From Sialis fuliginosa (taxonomy: Eukaryota; Arthropoda; Insecta; Megaloptera; Sialidae): a stretch of DNA of 64,000 nt. The notes beneath the pieces were generated by a model. The model had not been told where the DNA came from. It did not search any database and was given only the letters and a program-made list of their open reading frames with translations. How positions within the stretch are numbered: the first letter of the stretch is position 1; each line of letters starts with the position of its first letter. The DNA lies in NCBI GenBank assembly GCA_961205875.1, contig OY540810.1, forward strand, positions 9,486,001 through 9,550,000. Direction: 5' to 3'. This document shows, piece by piece, positions 24,960 through 36,689 of this stretch. A program made the translations under genes and the position numbers.

Positions 24960-25765
24960 ATAAAAAAATGGTTACTAACAACTAGATTTTAGTGGTCTTA
25001 CTTATCAACACATAGCTCAAACCTTTGGATCTAGAAACATGAAATTCTATGGGTGACTTCTTTATATGATGCAAAAATTTATTAAGAAGGATTTTTTTGA
25101 AATTTAACCTTAAAGAGGGAAAAGGATACTAAACTTTTTTTAATTTTGATACATTTATCTGCATAAATAAAAAATAAATAAAAATAAAACCGACTAAACA
25201 AAACAACCTAAAAACACTGAAAAGTGTATCTAATAATTAAATTTAACACTTTTTGAAGTCGGTTTTATTTTTTTATTTCTTAAAAAGTTTCTTATTGATT
25301 TTGTACAAACTTTAAAAAGTTTAATTTAATTATTAGGTAAATCTTTCAGTGTTTTTTAGGGATTTTTGAAGTCGGTTTTTAAAAAAGTTTTTTATTTTTT
25401 CATTTTGAGTGACGTATCTTCGAAGTCCATATTCAGATTTTGATAAAATTTATATGGGACCACCTCGAAAGTTTACTCTTTTAAACAAAAATTGTTCAAA
25501 TCGGTGAATATTTGTTGGAATTATGCCCGAACTTACATAAAAAAAATATATTGATTGAATTGAAAACCTCCTTCTTTTTTGAAGTCGGTATAAAATAGTT
25601 TGTCTTCACTCACCGACTCATTAACATACAACCCAAACTCCTTGATCTAGAAACATAAAATTTTATGATGTAAGCATTTATTAAGAAGGAATTTTCTGGA
25701 ATTTAACCTTATAAGGGGAAAAAGGTATTATACTTTTTTTATTTTGATATATTTATCTCCTCTAT
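24960..25765. repeat. GTCGG repeat cluster with two flanking repeats
   Basis: In the centre (25190-25395) two converging copies of a GTCGG repeat face each other: AAAACCGACT at the left, TTTTTGAAGTCGGTTTT in the middle and again at 25367. Another GTCGG word ends the block at 25580. The segment with GATAAAATTTATATGGGACC and TGAAGTCGGTATAAAATAG matches 56555-56710. Outside lie two copies of another repeat in the same orientation (24975-25135 and 25600-25765), sharing CCTT(G)GATCTAGAAACAT and TTATTAAGAAGGA. These are common insect interspersed repeats; their class is not established here. Confidence 0.6.
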
Positions 25766-25794
25766 TAAAAAAGGAAGACCTCTATAATTTTACG

Positions 25795-25860
25795 TTTTTA
25801 GGTTCAGGCGTTTGAACTGAGCGTTGATGAGTCAGTCACTCATGATATACATAGTCACAA
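25795..25860 (+). repeat. TTGATGAGTCAGTCACT repeat fragment
   Basis: CAGGCGTTTGAACTGAGCGT and TGATGAGTCAGTCACTCATG match 60975-61015 and the reverse of 25600-25630. It is a fragment of a common insect repeat (GAGTTTGAG...TTGATGAGTCAGTGAG). Confidence 0.5.
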
Positions 25861-26544
25861 AAACGAATACAACGCAGACGAATCACTATTATAATTATAA
25901 TCTATTTTAATGTAAAGACAACTACGTATATATTTCTTGGAATAAATATGATACGTTATAAAGTACGAAATTAGTTTCCAGACATGTCTCTATAAAAATA
26001 AATTATTTTCTTAATAAAAAAATCATAAAAGAAAAACGATAAGAAAACTCCATCGAGTTATTGGAATGTATCATACAGGCAAGGAAATAAATGTTTATCT
26101 TTTGATTGAGACTATACTTTATGACATAGTAAAGTGTATTTTATGAAAAGAATTGAGGAACGATGGATGAAAATATTATGTAAAAATCAAAACGTTTTTT
26201 GTTGATACAAGTAACATACAACATAAATTTGTACTTTTAATTGAAATAAAAATGGCGTGGTAACTAAAATCCTCAACCTGAACTTATTTATAGTAAGTAT
26301 CTAAATAATTTTTATGAACTTTAAAAAAATCATATATTTATATAAAAAATGATGTGATATAATAAAAGTGTGTTCTAAATGTGTTTTTTCGTGTATTATT
26401 ATAGAAATATACATTTTATAGGTACCTATTTAATTACTATTATGAATATATTTTTATAATACATACACATGTATTTTGTAACATCATTAATTGTATTATA
26501 CATATGACACAGCCCTCCCATTTTCTCATTTATATACCTATTAG
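25861..26544. other. AT-rich DNA, nothing recognised
   Basis: No frame or repeat partner identified. Confidence 0.5.
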
Positions 26545-27125
26545 CAGGGACTTGAACCTGAACCCGAACCGAACCTCTATATCTCAAAGTCTACGAACCT
26601 AAATCTGAACCCGAACCTTTTCGTGGATAACTGGTAATCATATATTTTTAAAAGGTTCAATAAATTATTTTCAATATTTTAATATTTTCATCCAATAATT
26701 TTTAAGAGATAAAATGTACTAATACTAGAAATCTGTTTGAATTTTATGGTATGATGTGACTTATCAAGTCAACTACTTATTTAAATTTACATATTTTTCA
26801 CTTTCTTTTTTATTTTATTCTATAACTGAATTACATTTCTATTTACAAATTTTTTTTGAAAAATAGAAATTTCAATCTTAAAAATGTAGTTTTATTTTTT
26901 CCTTTTTTTCTAGCAATATTTTAATGGCTATTAATGTTTTTTCTTCTTCAGAAAATGTTTTATTTGTTAATTTTTTTTTTCAAACAAAATAATTTTCTTT
27001 CAATTACAAACTTGAACCCGAACCCGAACCTGAAGCCTACAAAAATAACGGTTTTTGAACCCAAATAGTTTGCAACATGTTGAACCCAAACCCGAACTCA
27101 AATTTATGTTTGAACCCGAACCAGA
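26545..27125. mobile_element. hAT-like GGTTC element, copy 2
   Basis: It starts CAGGGACTTGAACCTGAACC, identical in the first 14 bases to both ends of 5984-6568, and carries blocks of GAACCCGAACC at both ends. Its interior matches the reverse complement of that copy (CAAACAAAATAATTTTCTTT near 26982). The right terminus is degenerate: after TTGAACCCGAACCAGAG the expected AAGTCCCTG is missing. There is no coding frame. Confidence 0.65.
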
Positions 27126-27139
27126 GATTAAACCTTTCG

Positions 27140-28490
27140 TGAACATTAAATAGCTCTTGATACATATTATCAAGTAGATAATGTTAGTGAGAATGGCTAC
27201 CGAACTCTATCATGTGCGTGCCCAACACGCACTTGGTCGTTTTATTTAAATTTCCACATTACATTTTTTAAAGCAATCTTTGTTGGAACTAATCCTGATA
27301 CTGTATCGATTCAAATATTTCTTTTTAAAAAGAAGCAACGAAAAAAATATTAAAAATAATTTTTTGAATCATTTAAAAAGATACATTTATCTGTGAATTA
27401 ATAAATTAACTCTGACATCATTTTAAGCAATATAAAATTTTTTTTTGTTTTTTTTTTTTTGTTATTTAAAACAATTGATATTTATTTTAAGACACGAATA
27501 AAACGCTACTGCCATATTGGAGCGCATTTTTGTGGAGCTAACTTTCTTCCATTGTCTGAGGTTAAACCAAGCAATTATTCCATTTAGTGGATTGTTTGTA
27601 CTACATATATAATTTACTATCTGCAAAATTATAAAATAAATATACGTGGTTGTTCCTTGTTGAAAGCTTCCTAAAGGATTTGAAACATGTGCCATGGATT
27701 CTATTATCTTTGTTATTAGAAGTAAGTATCTAAAAGACTATATTTTCTGCTCGAGAATCTGAATGCTGAATTGAATTATTTTTATTCGTTACCTTCTATT
27801 TTATTATTCCAACCACGTTTTTGTAAAGAATGTGATTGTACATAAAAAATATATAAAAAACATTCTTCTTTCAGATAAAAGAAAAAACTTATGAACGAAG
27901 CGAAGTATACTTCCAACTTAAAATTGCTTGACGTATCTTTCTAATAAAATACCGTTTACGAAAATGTATGTATGTTGGATAATGTTACATAACTAAAAAA
28001 ATTTGTTTTGGCCAGAACAAGACTTTTTTATACATCATTATAGGTACAGAAGTAATTTATGTTTAATTTTATTATTTAGTATCTTTGTAATTGTTAACAT
28101 TTTCATTATGAATAGAAACATAAATTACATTAAATTAATAACACAGCCATACAAAAAAAGGAAAGGAACTTTTTTGGAGACTATTGTAGTTTTATTTATT
28201 TTGAGGCACTGAATACAAATTTGAGGTCATAATGAATCGGATAAGGTGCTATTTTGACCATAAATTCGGATTCAGCGCCTAAAAAAACTTAAAAATATAA
28301 TGGTCGCCGAAAAAGTTTTGTATCACCTACCTTTTTTTATGGCTGTATTATTAAATAATTGGGATATAATTAAATAATCGATTATTTCCAAAAAAAAACA
28401 TTTTTTTTAAATAAACAGAACATAAAGTGTAGATAATAATATTTTCTACAAATTTAATTAAAAATATTTTTTTCTATTATGCACCTTTTA
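27140..28490. other. No gene supported
   Basis: Contains poly-T tracts near 27430-27460 and small frames with AT-driven composition. Nothing matched the repeat families seen elsewhere. Confidence 0.5.
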
Positions 28491-28494
28491 GATA

Positions 28495-28720
28495 ATACTT
28501 TCCAAAATTAAGAGTTGCATGTTTGTAAGTCTCTCCATTTTGACTGTAGATGTTCACTGACAGATATACATACAGGCGTAATTGAGATATTGATCGTACG
28601 TGATTTAGGGACCCTCATGAAATTCCATTGAAATCTCGAGTTCGATTTTTTTCATGATTACAATACTATTCACTATACAGTACATTTCATGTATTTACAA
28701 AAAAGTATATGAATATAATT
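28495..28720 (+). repeat. Dispersed repeat, family A, fragment
   Basis: GAGATATTGATCGTACGTGA, CATGAAATTCCATTGAAATC and TCGATTTTTTTCATGATTAC align with 63225-63320 in the same orientation. Confidence 0.5.
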
Positions 28721-29290
28721 ATAATTTATAAAATCACAGAAGAGTGTACAGATGAATTTATTTTTATAATATTTGTTTCTTTTTACCATTTCATTACAGT
28801 TCTATTTGCTTTGTTTATATTTTCTTTTTAGTAAATGCCATCTCGTTCTTGAAATCAGCTTTGCAACGAAATCGTCGCTAGTCTGTGGTAATATTAACAT
28901 TTATTTTTCTATTTTTACATTTTTCATTATTCTCCATGCGGAAATTTTCAGGATTCCGTTTTTAATTTCTTGAACAGTTAAGTTTTATTGTACAGTTTAC
29001 TTTTTTCTTGTATTTTATTTCCAAATTTTAATTATAATATCCTATAATAGTAGTTGGACATATATTTTGAAATAAAAAAATATTATTTGTAGTTTCGATA
29101 AAAAATATTGTTAACATTTATTTTATAATAAACTTTTTGTCAGACATATATAATTATGTAGTTATTGGTGCGATACATAACGAAAAATTCCAAAACGTAA
29201 CGTTAATTAATTTGTTAAAGCTCAATTTTTTTTCTTAACTGCTACGGGTATGAAAAAAATTGTCACTGAGTATACACATTTTCTTAACAA
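28721..29290. other. AT-rich DNA, nothing recognised
   Basis: No frame with a domain. The 66-codon frame at 28773 is Phe/Leu/Ile-rich low-information sequence. Confidence 0.5.
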
Positions 29291-29299
29291 ATATTTCTA

Positions 29300-29620
29300 T
29301 TTGATCATTTCTCAAAAAGGAAAACATTTTGTTCTCAGATTTCAAAATTTTGAATTAATCTTTCTTTTCAGGTCATGTACCGAGTCTATCTGTCTGTCTG
29401 TCCGTCCCCTAAATGCTTGTCACTCGCATAACTCATGAACCACTCAACCGATATTAATAAAACTTGGGTTGTTATACAAAAAACTGCTACTTTTGTAGTA
29501 AAATTTTCCTTACGATGATTTATCTTCATTTGCTTTTTCAATCGTTTTCAATCGCTATTTACTTCGACATGGTAAATGTCATTTTGACGATTGCAATAGC
29601 AGAAATTTTTTGATTTAGAT
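29300..29620 (+). repeat. Dispersed repeat, family B, copy 1
   Basis: The words TGTCTGTCTGTCCGTCCCCT, TAACTCATGAACCACTCAAC and CGATATTAATAAAACTTGG, then ATTTACTTCGACAT and TGTCATTTTGACGATTGCA, recur in the same order at 36130-36590. Non-coding. Confidence 0.6.
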
Positions 29621-30320
29621 TGAAATTGTTAAAAAATTAAAAATATACGAAAAGTTCATATTAAAAAAATTGTTCGATAATTAACTAACTTTGTTGAATT
29701 TAGCACAAGGAAAAACTGTGCATTAACTTGGCAGATGTTTTATTTATTGACGTTTTTAAACAAATAATTAAATAAACTTCCACCGTTAAGAAAATAACTC
29801 ATCCCCTTATTAGGAAACAACAAAAGTAATATTAATAAAATTACCTGAGCTTCTTTAAAACCAAGCATAAGAGTTAGGAGCACATTTATTATTATAATGA
29901 ACTGTTTCATTACAAATCTTTGTTGGAATTTTAACTGTCTAAGTACCTGAATAAAGTACACTCTATGTTCACATAAAACACTAGGAAATTCTGTGTAAAC
30001 GTCCTATAGAATACAGGAAGTAAAAGGTTCCGGGAACAGTGTCAGGTTTTAGATTTCATTTAGGGATTAGGGCATTGATTCCTGGCAAAATCTATTTGCT
30101 AAGGTTTAGCGGTGTTAACGTCTTGATCTAAATCAATATATTTATATCCTTTGTGATAGTAGCGTTTAGGTTTTAATTGATCTAATTTAATATCTTATTT
30201 ATAAAGATTGGAAAATTTATCAAGAAGGGTTCAAAGTTCAATGTGCAAGTTGCAATTTATAAAGTTAAGGATTATCAAAATTGATGAAAATTTTAGGAAT
30301 ATTAAAAAAAATTATTTTTT
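29621..30320. other. No gene supported
   Basis: A 73-codon minus-strand frame at 29740-29961 is Leu/Ile-rich without a family signature. Confidence 0.45.
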
Positions 30321-30323
30321 ATA

Positions 30324-31145
30324 GGTTATGTGTTGGTAGTAACCGAATGAAGGTTCGGTTTCGGCCAGTTTCGGCCGTGCCGAAACTGTGTTTTCACGTT
30401 TCACCGCTCGCTTGGCTGTATACTCCATTTGTACGTCCTCCCGAATACTTGGCGGGAATTATACAAAAGATAAACAAATAAATTATAAAATAAATTATAA
30501 TTACCTTTGAAATTTAAAATCGAATATTTCTGAAATGTCAAAGATATTGTGTATATATGACATGTGAAATAATCGACTGTATTGAGTTCTTTATTTTTCT
30601 TTTAAATTTTATTGTTACATGTTTTCTATTCAATATAGGAACTTTAAAAATATACATAAAACGTCATTGGGGTAATGTATTTTTTCAATTTCTTAATAAA
30701 AAGTCTAGTTAGTGTTAACATTTAAGTAATTTCTTCTATATAATGATGTTTAACAATTCTTGTGTTGGCCAAAGCAGTTTATTTGTTTAATAATTAGGTT
30801 ATGTTATAACAGTTTACAAGTTTGCGTGCATTAATTAAGACTGTTTTTTATGAAATTCAAGGTATATTTTGTGTTATATTATTTAATAATTGAAAAAAAA
30901 AAAAAATAATTGATTCATAATTTATACGTAGTTGTTTTTAGTTTAGTTTTAAGCTATTATTGTTGAATTTTTAAACGAATTTCCATTATTCTAAACATAT
31001 ATTATTTTTCTTAACCAAAAAAGAACAAAAATATTGTTTCACATTTTTTTTTAAAGTTTAGGTTCTTGTTTCGGTCTAAACCAAAATTCGGTTTCAGTTT
31101 CGGCTCAAAAATCGGTTTCGGTCAGTTACTAGGTTTTGGTACCAT
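30324..31145. mobile_element. Possible element bounded by CGGTTTCGG clusters
   Basis: 30345-30385 carries GGTTCGGTTTCGGCCAGTTT and CGGCCGTGCCGAAACTG. 31068-31130 carries TTTCGGTCTAAACC, CGGTTTCAGTTTCGGCTC and CGGTTTCGG. The clusters are 0.7 kb apart and could be the word-rich ends of one non-autonomous hAT-like element, as in the GGTTCGGGTTC family. I could not align true terminal repeats. Confidence 0.3.
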
Positions 31146-31178
31146 ATTCTTAATTTTTTTAAATCTACGGTATGGAAC

Positions 31179-31975
31179 CAGAGCTGTGCATAGGTACGAA
31201 AAAATGTACTTATGTAGAAGTACAATTATTTTGCCAAAAATTATACTTAAGTATACAAGTACAATTTTTTTCCCAAAATAATGTACTTAAGTACAAGTAC
31301 ATTGCCAAAAAAAATTACTTAAGTACAAGTACAAGTACTTTATCACAAAAATGTACTTAAGTACAAACACTTTTTGTAATTGTACTTAAATTTTTTAATT
31401 GCAATTGCAATTACATTTGTTATATATTTTTTCTTTACTGTTTAAAAATTATTATACTTCAGTGCAGTAATGTCCATTTTCGCGTCGCTCAGCCCTGGGT
31501 ATTTTTTTGATCTTTTGGGTGAGAGATAAATCGATAAATGTCGCTATATGTATACATTATATATCAGAATTTCCAAACAAGCAATTTTAAGTTAAAATCA
31601 AATTTTTATACACAAATAATAAAATAATAAAAACCACTGAGCTGTTGGAAAATGGAGTACTCGAGCCGACAAAACTATAAACCATTACCATTATAAAAAT
31701 TTTAACGTACAACGTACCTACATAATGTCCATACCTACTATATTTCTATTTAATTTAATAAACATGACACAAGAAACCGTTGTTAAACAGGGGGTTCTAT
31801 TTCTATATTTGTTATTGAAAAAGTATCTACTTGTACAATGTAAAAAAACTTAAGTAGGTACATTTGTTTGTATTTAAGTACATTTTCAAGTATACAAGTA
31901 CAATTACTTTCAAATAAAAACATTTAAGTACAAGTACAAAGTACTTTTTTCAAAAGTAAAGTAAATGTATGTAAA
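31179..31975. mobile_element. hAT-like element made of GTACTTAAGTAC words, copy 1
   Basis: It starts CAGAGCTGTGCATAGGTACG and is filled at both ends with ATGTACTTAAGTACAAGTAC-type words, including the perfect palindrome GTACTTAAGTAC. The interior (CAATTGCAATTACA, CTTCAGTGCAGTAATGTCCA) matches the reverse complement of 37785-37900, so this is the same family as 37228-38043 in opposite orientation. The right end is truncated or degenerate near 31975. Frames inside it translate the repeats and are not genes. Confidence 0.7.
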
Positions 31976-32640
31976 ATTGCATTTATAAGGTCAAAAGTTT
32001 TCTGTAAAATTTTTTCTTAAAAAAAAAAAATTGCTATAATCAAATAGTGTTCTGCCTTCTGGCTCATAAAAAGTAAACGCGAGAGATATGAAAGTGGTGT
32101 ATATTTAATAAATCCTCAAATCAAAAAGTATTTCAGCGTGCACTGACGGTAGTACATTGTACGATAAAAGATGAAAGGGACCCGTATCATTGAAATAAAT
32201 TAATTTACTAGCCGGAGATCTTGTTCTGTCTTCACTTCATGTAATTCTCTCTTTTCTTCTTATTATTTCCTACCCTCTTTGGATTGTGTTTGTTTAATAA
32301 CACTGGATTTCGTCGTTGTCGTCGTCGTCACTGCCCTCTAGTGGTGGAAGACGTAAGTAGGCTGATGCGTTGGAAGAAAGTGTATTCTCTTATTTTCAGA
32401 GATAATATTTCTTATTTGATGGATGGTATCGCTTTAATTTTTGGCATATTCTTTGATTTATTGTAGTTCGTAATATATTGTAAACGTGTCTTTCTCAAAG
32501 ATCCCTTTTTTCTTGGATATGACAAGTTATCATTTTATCTGAATAATATTGTCTTTGAAGTCGAGACATGTTTTCTTTTTTAAAATGATGAGAAAAATGA
32601 TGAAAAATATACTAAGTATCTTTTGTACTTTGCAGTTTTT
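31976..32640. other. No gene supported
   Basis: A short CGTCGTTGTCGTCGTCGTCA tract at 32308-32327 is simple sequence. The 60-codon frame over it is not credible. Confidence 0.45.
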
Positions 32641-32649
32641 TTTTGACTC

Positions 32650-33195
32650 TGATATAAGGTAGGTAGTTTTCGTCGCTTTAAGAGTAAGGTGTACTATATT
32701 TTTTTGGATTGATGGGCTTTTTTGTAATTCTCATGAACTCATGGTACTAATAAAACAAGTACCTGTTTATTTAATCAATTTAATTACAAAAGTCCGCAAA
32801 TAAAGTTTGTTTTTAAATTATAACCTTTTATTTTACTTATGTTTTTTTCCTAGTAATCAGAACCCAGTGATGAACACTTGCTAAAGATTACAAAATGATT
32901 AGTACTGTGCACCAAAGTTATAAAATAAAGAATCGTAAAATTTGTAACAATATAAAGCGATGTTATGATAATATAATAATTAATAAATAGATTACATTGA
33001 TAATTAGTTTAAATATTCACCATTTTGACATTCATTGGCCGATTGTCATAAAACTAAGTTGTTTTACAGTTCAGTGTTTATGAAATATGATTTAGTAACG
33101 GCATTAATTAAATATTAACAAATATTTCTTATTTAGAATATTAAATTATACAAGTGTCCAAACTAGAGTATGATCCAAGACTTGTTAGAATTTTT
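32650..33195 (+). repeat. Dispersed element R1, copy 1
   Basis: It runs GCTTTAAGAGTAAGGTG, TACTAATAAAACAAGTACCT, AATTACAAAAGTCCGCAAAT, CACTTGCTAAAGATTACAAA, TAATATAATAATTAATAAAT, GGCCGATTGTCAT and ends near AGTATGATCCAAGACTTG. The same order is seen at 48771, 50351 and 61457 (plus) and at 43945, 52328 and 63640 (minus). In full copies the ends are inverted: ACTGGCACCAGTCTTGG at the left and AGACTGGTGCCAGTACCTTA at the right. No coding capacity. Confidence 0.7.
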
Positions 33196-33234
33196 TAAAC
33201 TATAGATGGTGAAGTTTGAATCTACTTATTAGAG

Positions 33235-33725
33235 TGAATTAGGGTAAATGCAATACCTGGAAAAGTAATAATGGTCTATTATTTTTTCTATGTAATCGAA
33301 ACAGTTTTCCATCTATTGAAAGCTTTAAATACTTTATTTATTAACCTATTAACCGGTTTATAACTAAGTTTCTATCTGTTCTCAATAATTGTGAATTTTA
33401 TTTCTATTTCTCTTAAAAAAGAAAATGTTACTGCACTGTACTTATTTATTTATTTAACTTTTGATGTATGTGACGTTTTGTATACCATATTCAGTCGATG
33501 TGCAAATAAATAATGATAATTTTTATTATTATAATTACATTAGCCCCAATTGCTGGGGTAAATGTAATACTCTACAACTATATTTACATTTGTGGTTAAA
33601 ATATTAAGAAACTCTAATTTAAAAAGAAGAAGGAAAAAGGAATACTCTTAAGCTATTTACAGTAAACATTAGCAAGGTAAAGAATATACAATATTATGTT
33701 TGCATTTACTCCCCTTTACTCCAAG
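33235..33725. repeat. Possible small TIR element
   Basis: TTAGGGTAAATGCAATAC at 33239 and the inverse GTTTGCATTTACTCCCCT near 33700 form imperfect terminal repeats. A similar word (GGGGTAAATGTAATACTC) sits in the middle at 33556. No target duplication found. Confidence 0.35.
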
Positions 33726-33880
33726 TATATTTCTTATTTTATAATATTCTTAATAATGAATGTCCGTCAGTTTTCCACGAAGGGAGAGAGGGAGGTGGTA
33801 ACGGTTGGCTTTTAAAGTAAAAATAATTAAATTATGTTGTAGTATTAAAACTGATTTACTTAATGAAGTTTTATGTTTTT

Positions 33881-33934
33881 TTAACTCTTTTACGTACAAG
33901 GAACAAATATGTTCCTTGTGCGTAAAAGGGTTAA
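33881..33934. repeat. Strong hairpin
   Basis: CTTTTACGTACAAGGAACA pairs with TGTTCCTTGTGCGTAAAAG (one mismatch), and the flanks TTAACT/GGTTAA extend the stem to about 24 bp around a loop of a few bases. It has no T-run in a context I would call a terminator. It may be a tiny MITE. Confidence 0.6.
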
Positions 33935-34109
33935 AAGTAATGTGAGATTGTCTATTGAAATTAGTTCGACATTTTAAATTAAATTATAATCTTTTTGTTT
34001 AATGATTTTTTTGCAATACTTAGAATTAACGGTTGTTACAGACATAGTTAGTTATATTATAATTTTCTTTTAGCCCGGATAACGTAAAAAAAAACTATTA
34101 TGGGTGCCA

Positions 34110-34900
34110 CGACAGGACTTTCTTATACGTAATAATGAGTATACAGTATACGTGTATCTAATAATGTAAAACAAATCTTTCTGGGTAACTAATAAAAGAT
34201 TTAAAAAAAAGAAAATGGGACAATAAAAGAGATAATACAGTAGAACTCTTATAAGTTCTAAGCTACGGGACCAAAAGTTCTAGGAATTAGAACTTACAGG
34301 GTACCCCTTCTATCACAATACCGATCTAATGAAATGAGATGGGAATAGTTTTCTCTCTCTCACACACTTTACTCAGAGCGATCTAACATAACTTCTTGGT
34401 GGTAAAATTTAAAAGTTATCTGACAGTTCATCAATTGTAATATATGGCGTCTTAAAAAGAATATAGTGACTATATTTGAGTTTTATTTGAATACTAATGT
34501 AAGTATTTGATTACATATTGTTTTTTTTCGTCTGTTTAATAACGTTGTACGTATATTTCCATTTATATAGTCGTGAAACCACTATAATAATTATTTTCTC
34601 ACCGATGTAGGGAAATTCGAACTTAAATTGTTCGAACTTATAGGAGTCCAACTGTATAGAAAATAACGTTCTCTACAACTTTTAATCTAAATGCTTTTTT
34701 CTAATTGACAAGAGTTAACTTCCGTTTACGGTTGCATAATCGTTTTAAAAAATAGGAGGTTTTCTTCCTTGTCTTTTTTTTGTTTACAGCGTCTATAGAT
34801 AGACATACTGACAGACACAATGGTAAAAATAGTCAGAATGGAATCAGGGAAGGTCAAAAAATATTTCTATAAGAATTCGAAATATGGCCGTATAAAAAAA
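34110..34900 (+). repeat. Dispersed repeat, family A, copy interrupted by a MITE
   Basis: It begins ACAGGACTTTCTTATACGTA followed by ATAATGAGTATACAGTATAC, and continues after the insertion with TAGAAAATAACGTTCTCTAC, AAAAAATAGGAGGTTTTCTT, GACAGACACAATGGTAAAAA and GAATCAGGGAAGGTC. Copies or parts occur at 28495, 36690, 42465, 55308, 59865 and 62890. Non-coding. Confidence 0.65.
34238..34654. mobile_element. pogo-like MITE inserted in family A
   Basis: Left end CAGTAGAACTCTTATAAGTT, right end (reverse complement) CAGTTGGACTCCTATAAGTT, flanked on both sides by TA (34236-34237 and 34655-34656). CAGT-starting ends with a TA duplication are typical of pogo/Tigger elements in the Tc1/mariner group. 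The 417-bp body has no transposase. It splits family A between GATAA and TAGAAAATAACG, where other copies are continuous, so insertion is well supported. Confidence 0.75.
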
Positions 34901-34904
34901 TATA

Positions 34905-35297
34905 TATTCCGTTGATACACTATTATAATCTTCCTTGAGCCGGTCCTGAATATATACATTACAATTTTGTATTTTACATCATTTTGTTTTCGTTAAGTTT
35001 GATATCTGAAATTTAATATCACAAGCAAATACATCATACGGAAAATTTTCCAAAGCCATCTTCATACTTTTATAAGTATAGTTGGTGTTTTCCATCAAAA
35101 ACAATATTATGCATTCATTGCACGTATTTTGAAAATAATGAGCTGCGGTGAAGGGGTCGTATTCTTTACCTCATGTGAATAATATTGAATTTTTAGCAGA
35201 CACGGGTTCCTTTTAGATCCATTTAAATTGTGTGTATAATGTATAGGAGGTGATATAATTTATTTATGCACATTATATAAAAGAAAAATTTTGAAAC
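34905..35297. other. AT-rich DNA, nothing recognised
   Basis: No frame or repeat partner noted between family A and the TTAA-flanked element. Confidence 0.45.
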
Positions 35298-35301
35298 TTA
35301 A

Positions 35302-36028
35302 GGGGAGGTTCTCATCTAGCAACCCAAAAATTACGTGATTTTCGCGATATTTTTTCTTATGGAAGGAAGTAAATAAAGTAGTCAAGTTTTTTGGTACTTA
35401 TTAAGTATGTTATTAACTACTTTTACAAATTTTTATGAACAAAAATACCGAATAGTTTATTAGTTATATGCATTCAAAGATAGTCATCGAAAAAAAAAAC
35501 ACCTCCACGGGCGGCAAGGTAACGCATCCAATTTTTGTCTGAAATAAAAAAATCAAAGTTTTTTATAAAATAGAAGACATTTGCTGGATCTTGCACTAAA
35601 ATCACTAAGAAAAGTTAAAAATCAACAAAATGGCGGACTTGCAAAAAAAAATAATTTGTTTTCGCACTTTTTTTGGCTCTAAAAAGTGCTGTAACAATAA
35701 AAATAATGATTGTAAAATTATGATTTTAGTTCAAGATCCAGAAAATTTAATTATCTTTAAAATAAAAAAAAATTCATATCGATATCTATAGTAGTTTTTG
35801 AGATATCCTGCCGCCCGTCTCAGAAAACATGGTTTCGAGAAATACGCGTTTAAAGTTTTAGTACAACATGTATATATGTGTGTGTATGTGTGTATATATT
35901 GACTATAACTTAAAAAAAAATTGAATTCGGCAAAACGGGTTTCACGAGCGTATTCTACGAGACATTTGCCAACTTTTTAAGCAAAAAAAAAAATCGATTT
36001 TTTGGTCGTGCTTGATGAGAACCTCCCC
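35302..36028. mobile_element. TTAA-flanked MITE with GGGGAGGTTCTCATC ends
   Basis: Perfect 15-bp terminal inverted repeats: GGGGAGGTTCTCATC at the left and GATGAGAACCTCCCC at the right. Both are bordered by TTAA (35298-35301 and 36029-36032). The body is 727 bp, AT-rich and without a transposase frame, with inner GGGCGGCA and TGCCGCCC words. A TTAA duplication points to a piggyBac-type or other TTAA-specific transposase. The GGGG start is not the usual piggyBac CCC end. Confidence 0.75.
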
Positions 36029-36109
36029 TTAAATATCAAAATTATGTAGGATTATTGATTTAAATATACCGATTTAAATCGCTTTCTCGCAATATCAAAG
36101 ATACGAGAA

Positions 36110-36590
36110 GCTTTGTGATCGTTTTAGAATGGTCAAAAAAATTGTTCTCCGATTTCAACATTTTTAATTGATATTCCGTTTCAGGTAAGACAAACACTTT
36201 TCGTTCCGTGTCTGTTCCGACTGTGTGTCTGTCTGTTTGTCCCCTGAATCATTGTCACACACATAACTCATGAATCACTTAATCGATATTAATGAAACTT
36301 GGTTGTATGGTTGGGTCTGGCTTGAGGATGGTTCCATTTTAAAATCATCAAAATCGTGTGTAAGGATGAGGGATGATATCCCAAAATATTAATTTTTTCA
36401 AGACATCTCAAAAATGACACATGTGACATGAAAATTTTATAGAATCTCTGTAAAATATTCCATTACTAAGATTTATTTCAATTTGCTTTAAAAAATCGTG
36501 TTTTTTTTTTTAAAACTGATATTTACTTTGACATATTAAATGTTATTTTGACATTTGCATAAGAAAAATTTCGGACTAGTATTTTTTAGT
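36110..36590 (+). repeat. Dispersed repeat, family B, copy 2
   Basis: TGTGTCTGTCTGTTTGTCCC, ATAACTCATGAATCACTTAA, TCGATATTAATGAAACTTGG and TTTACTTTGACATATTAAAT match copy 1 at 29300-29620. Confidence 0.6.
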
Positions 36591-36689
36591 AAAATTGTAT
36601 AAAAGTTAAATGGTTAATCAATGCCAGTCAATTAATCTCAACACTTTATCTGTTTTTATTGAAATTGTTCAATATAATTGCCATTCTAA

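Noticed and set aside
33881-33934. Hairpin as an intrinsic transcription terminator
   Set aside because: The DNA is eukaryotic, no gene precedes it and no T run follows the stem.
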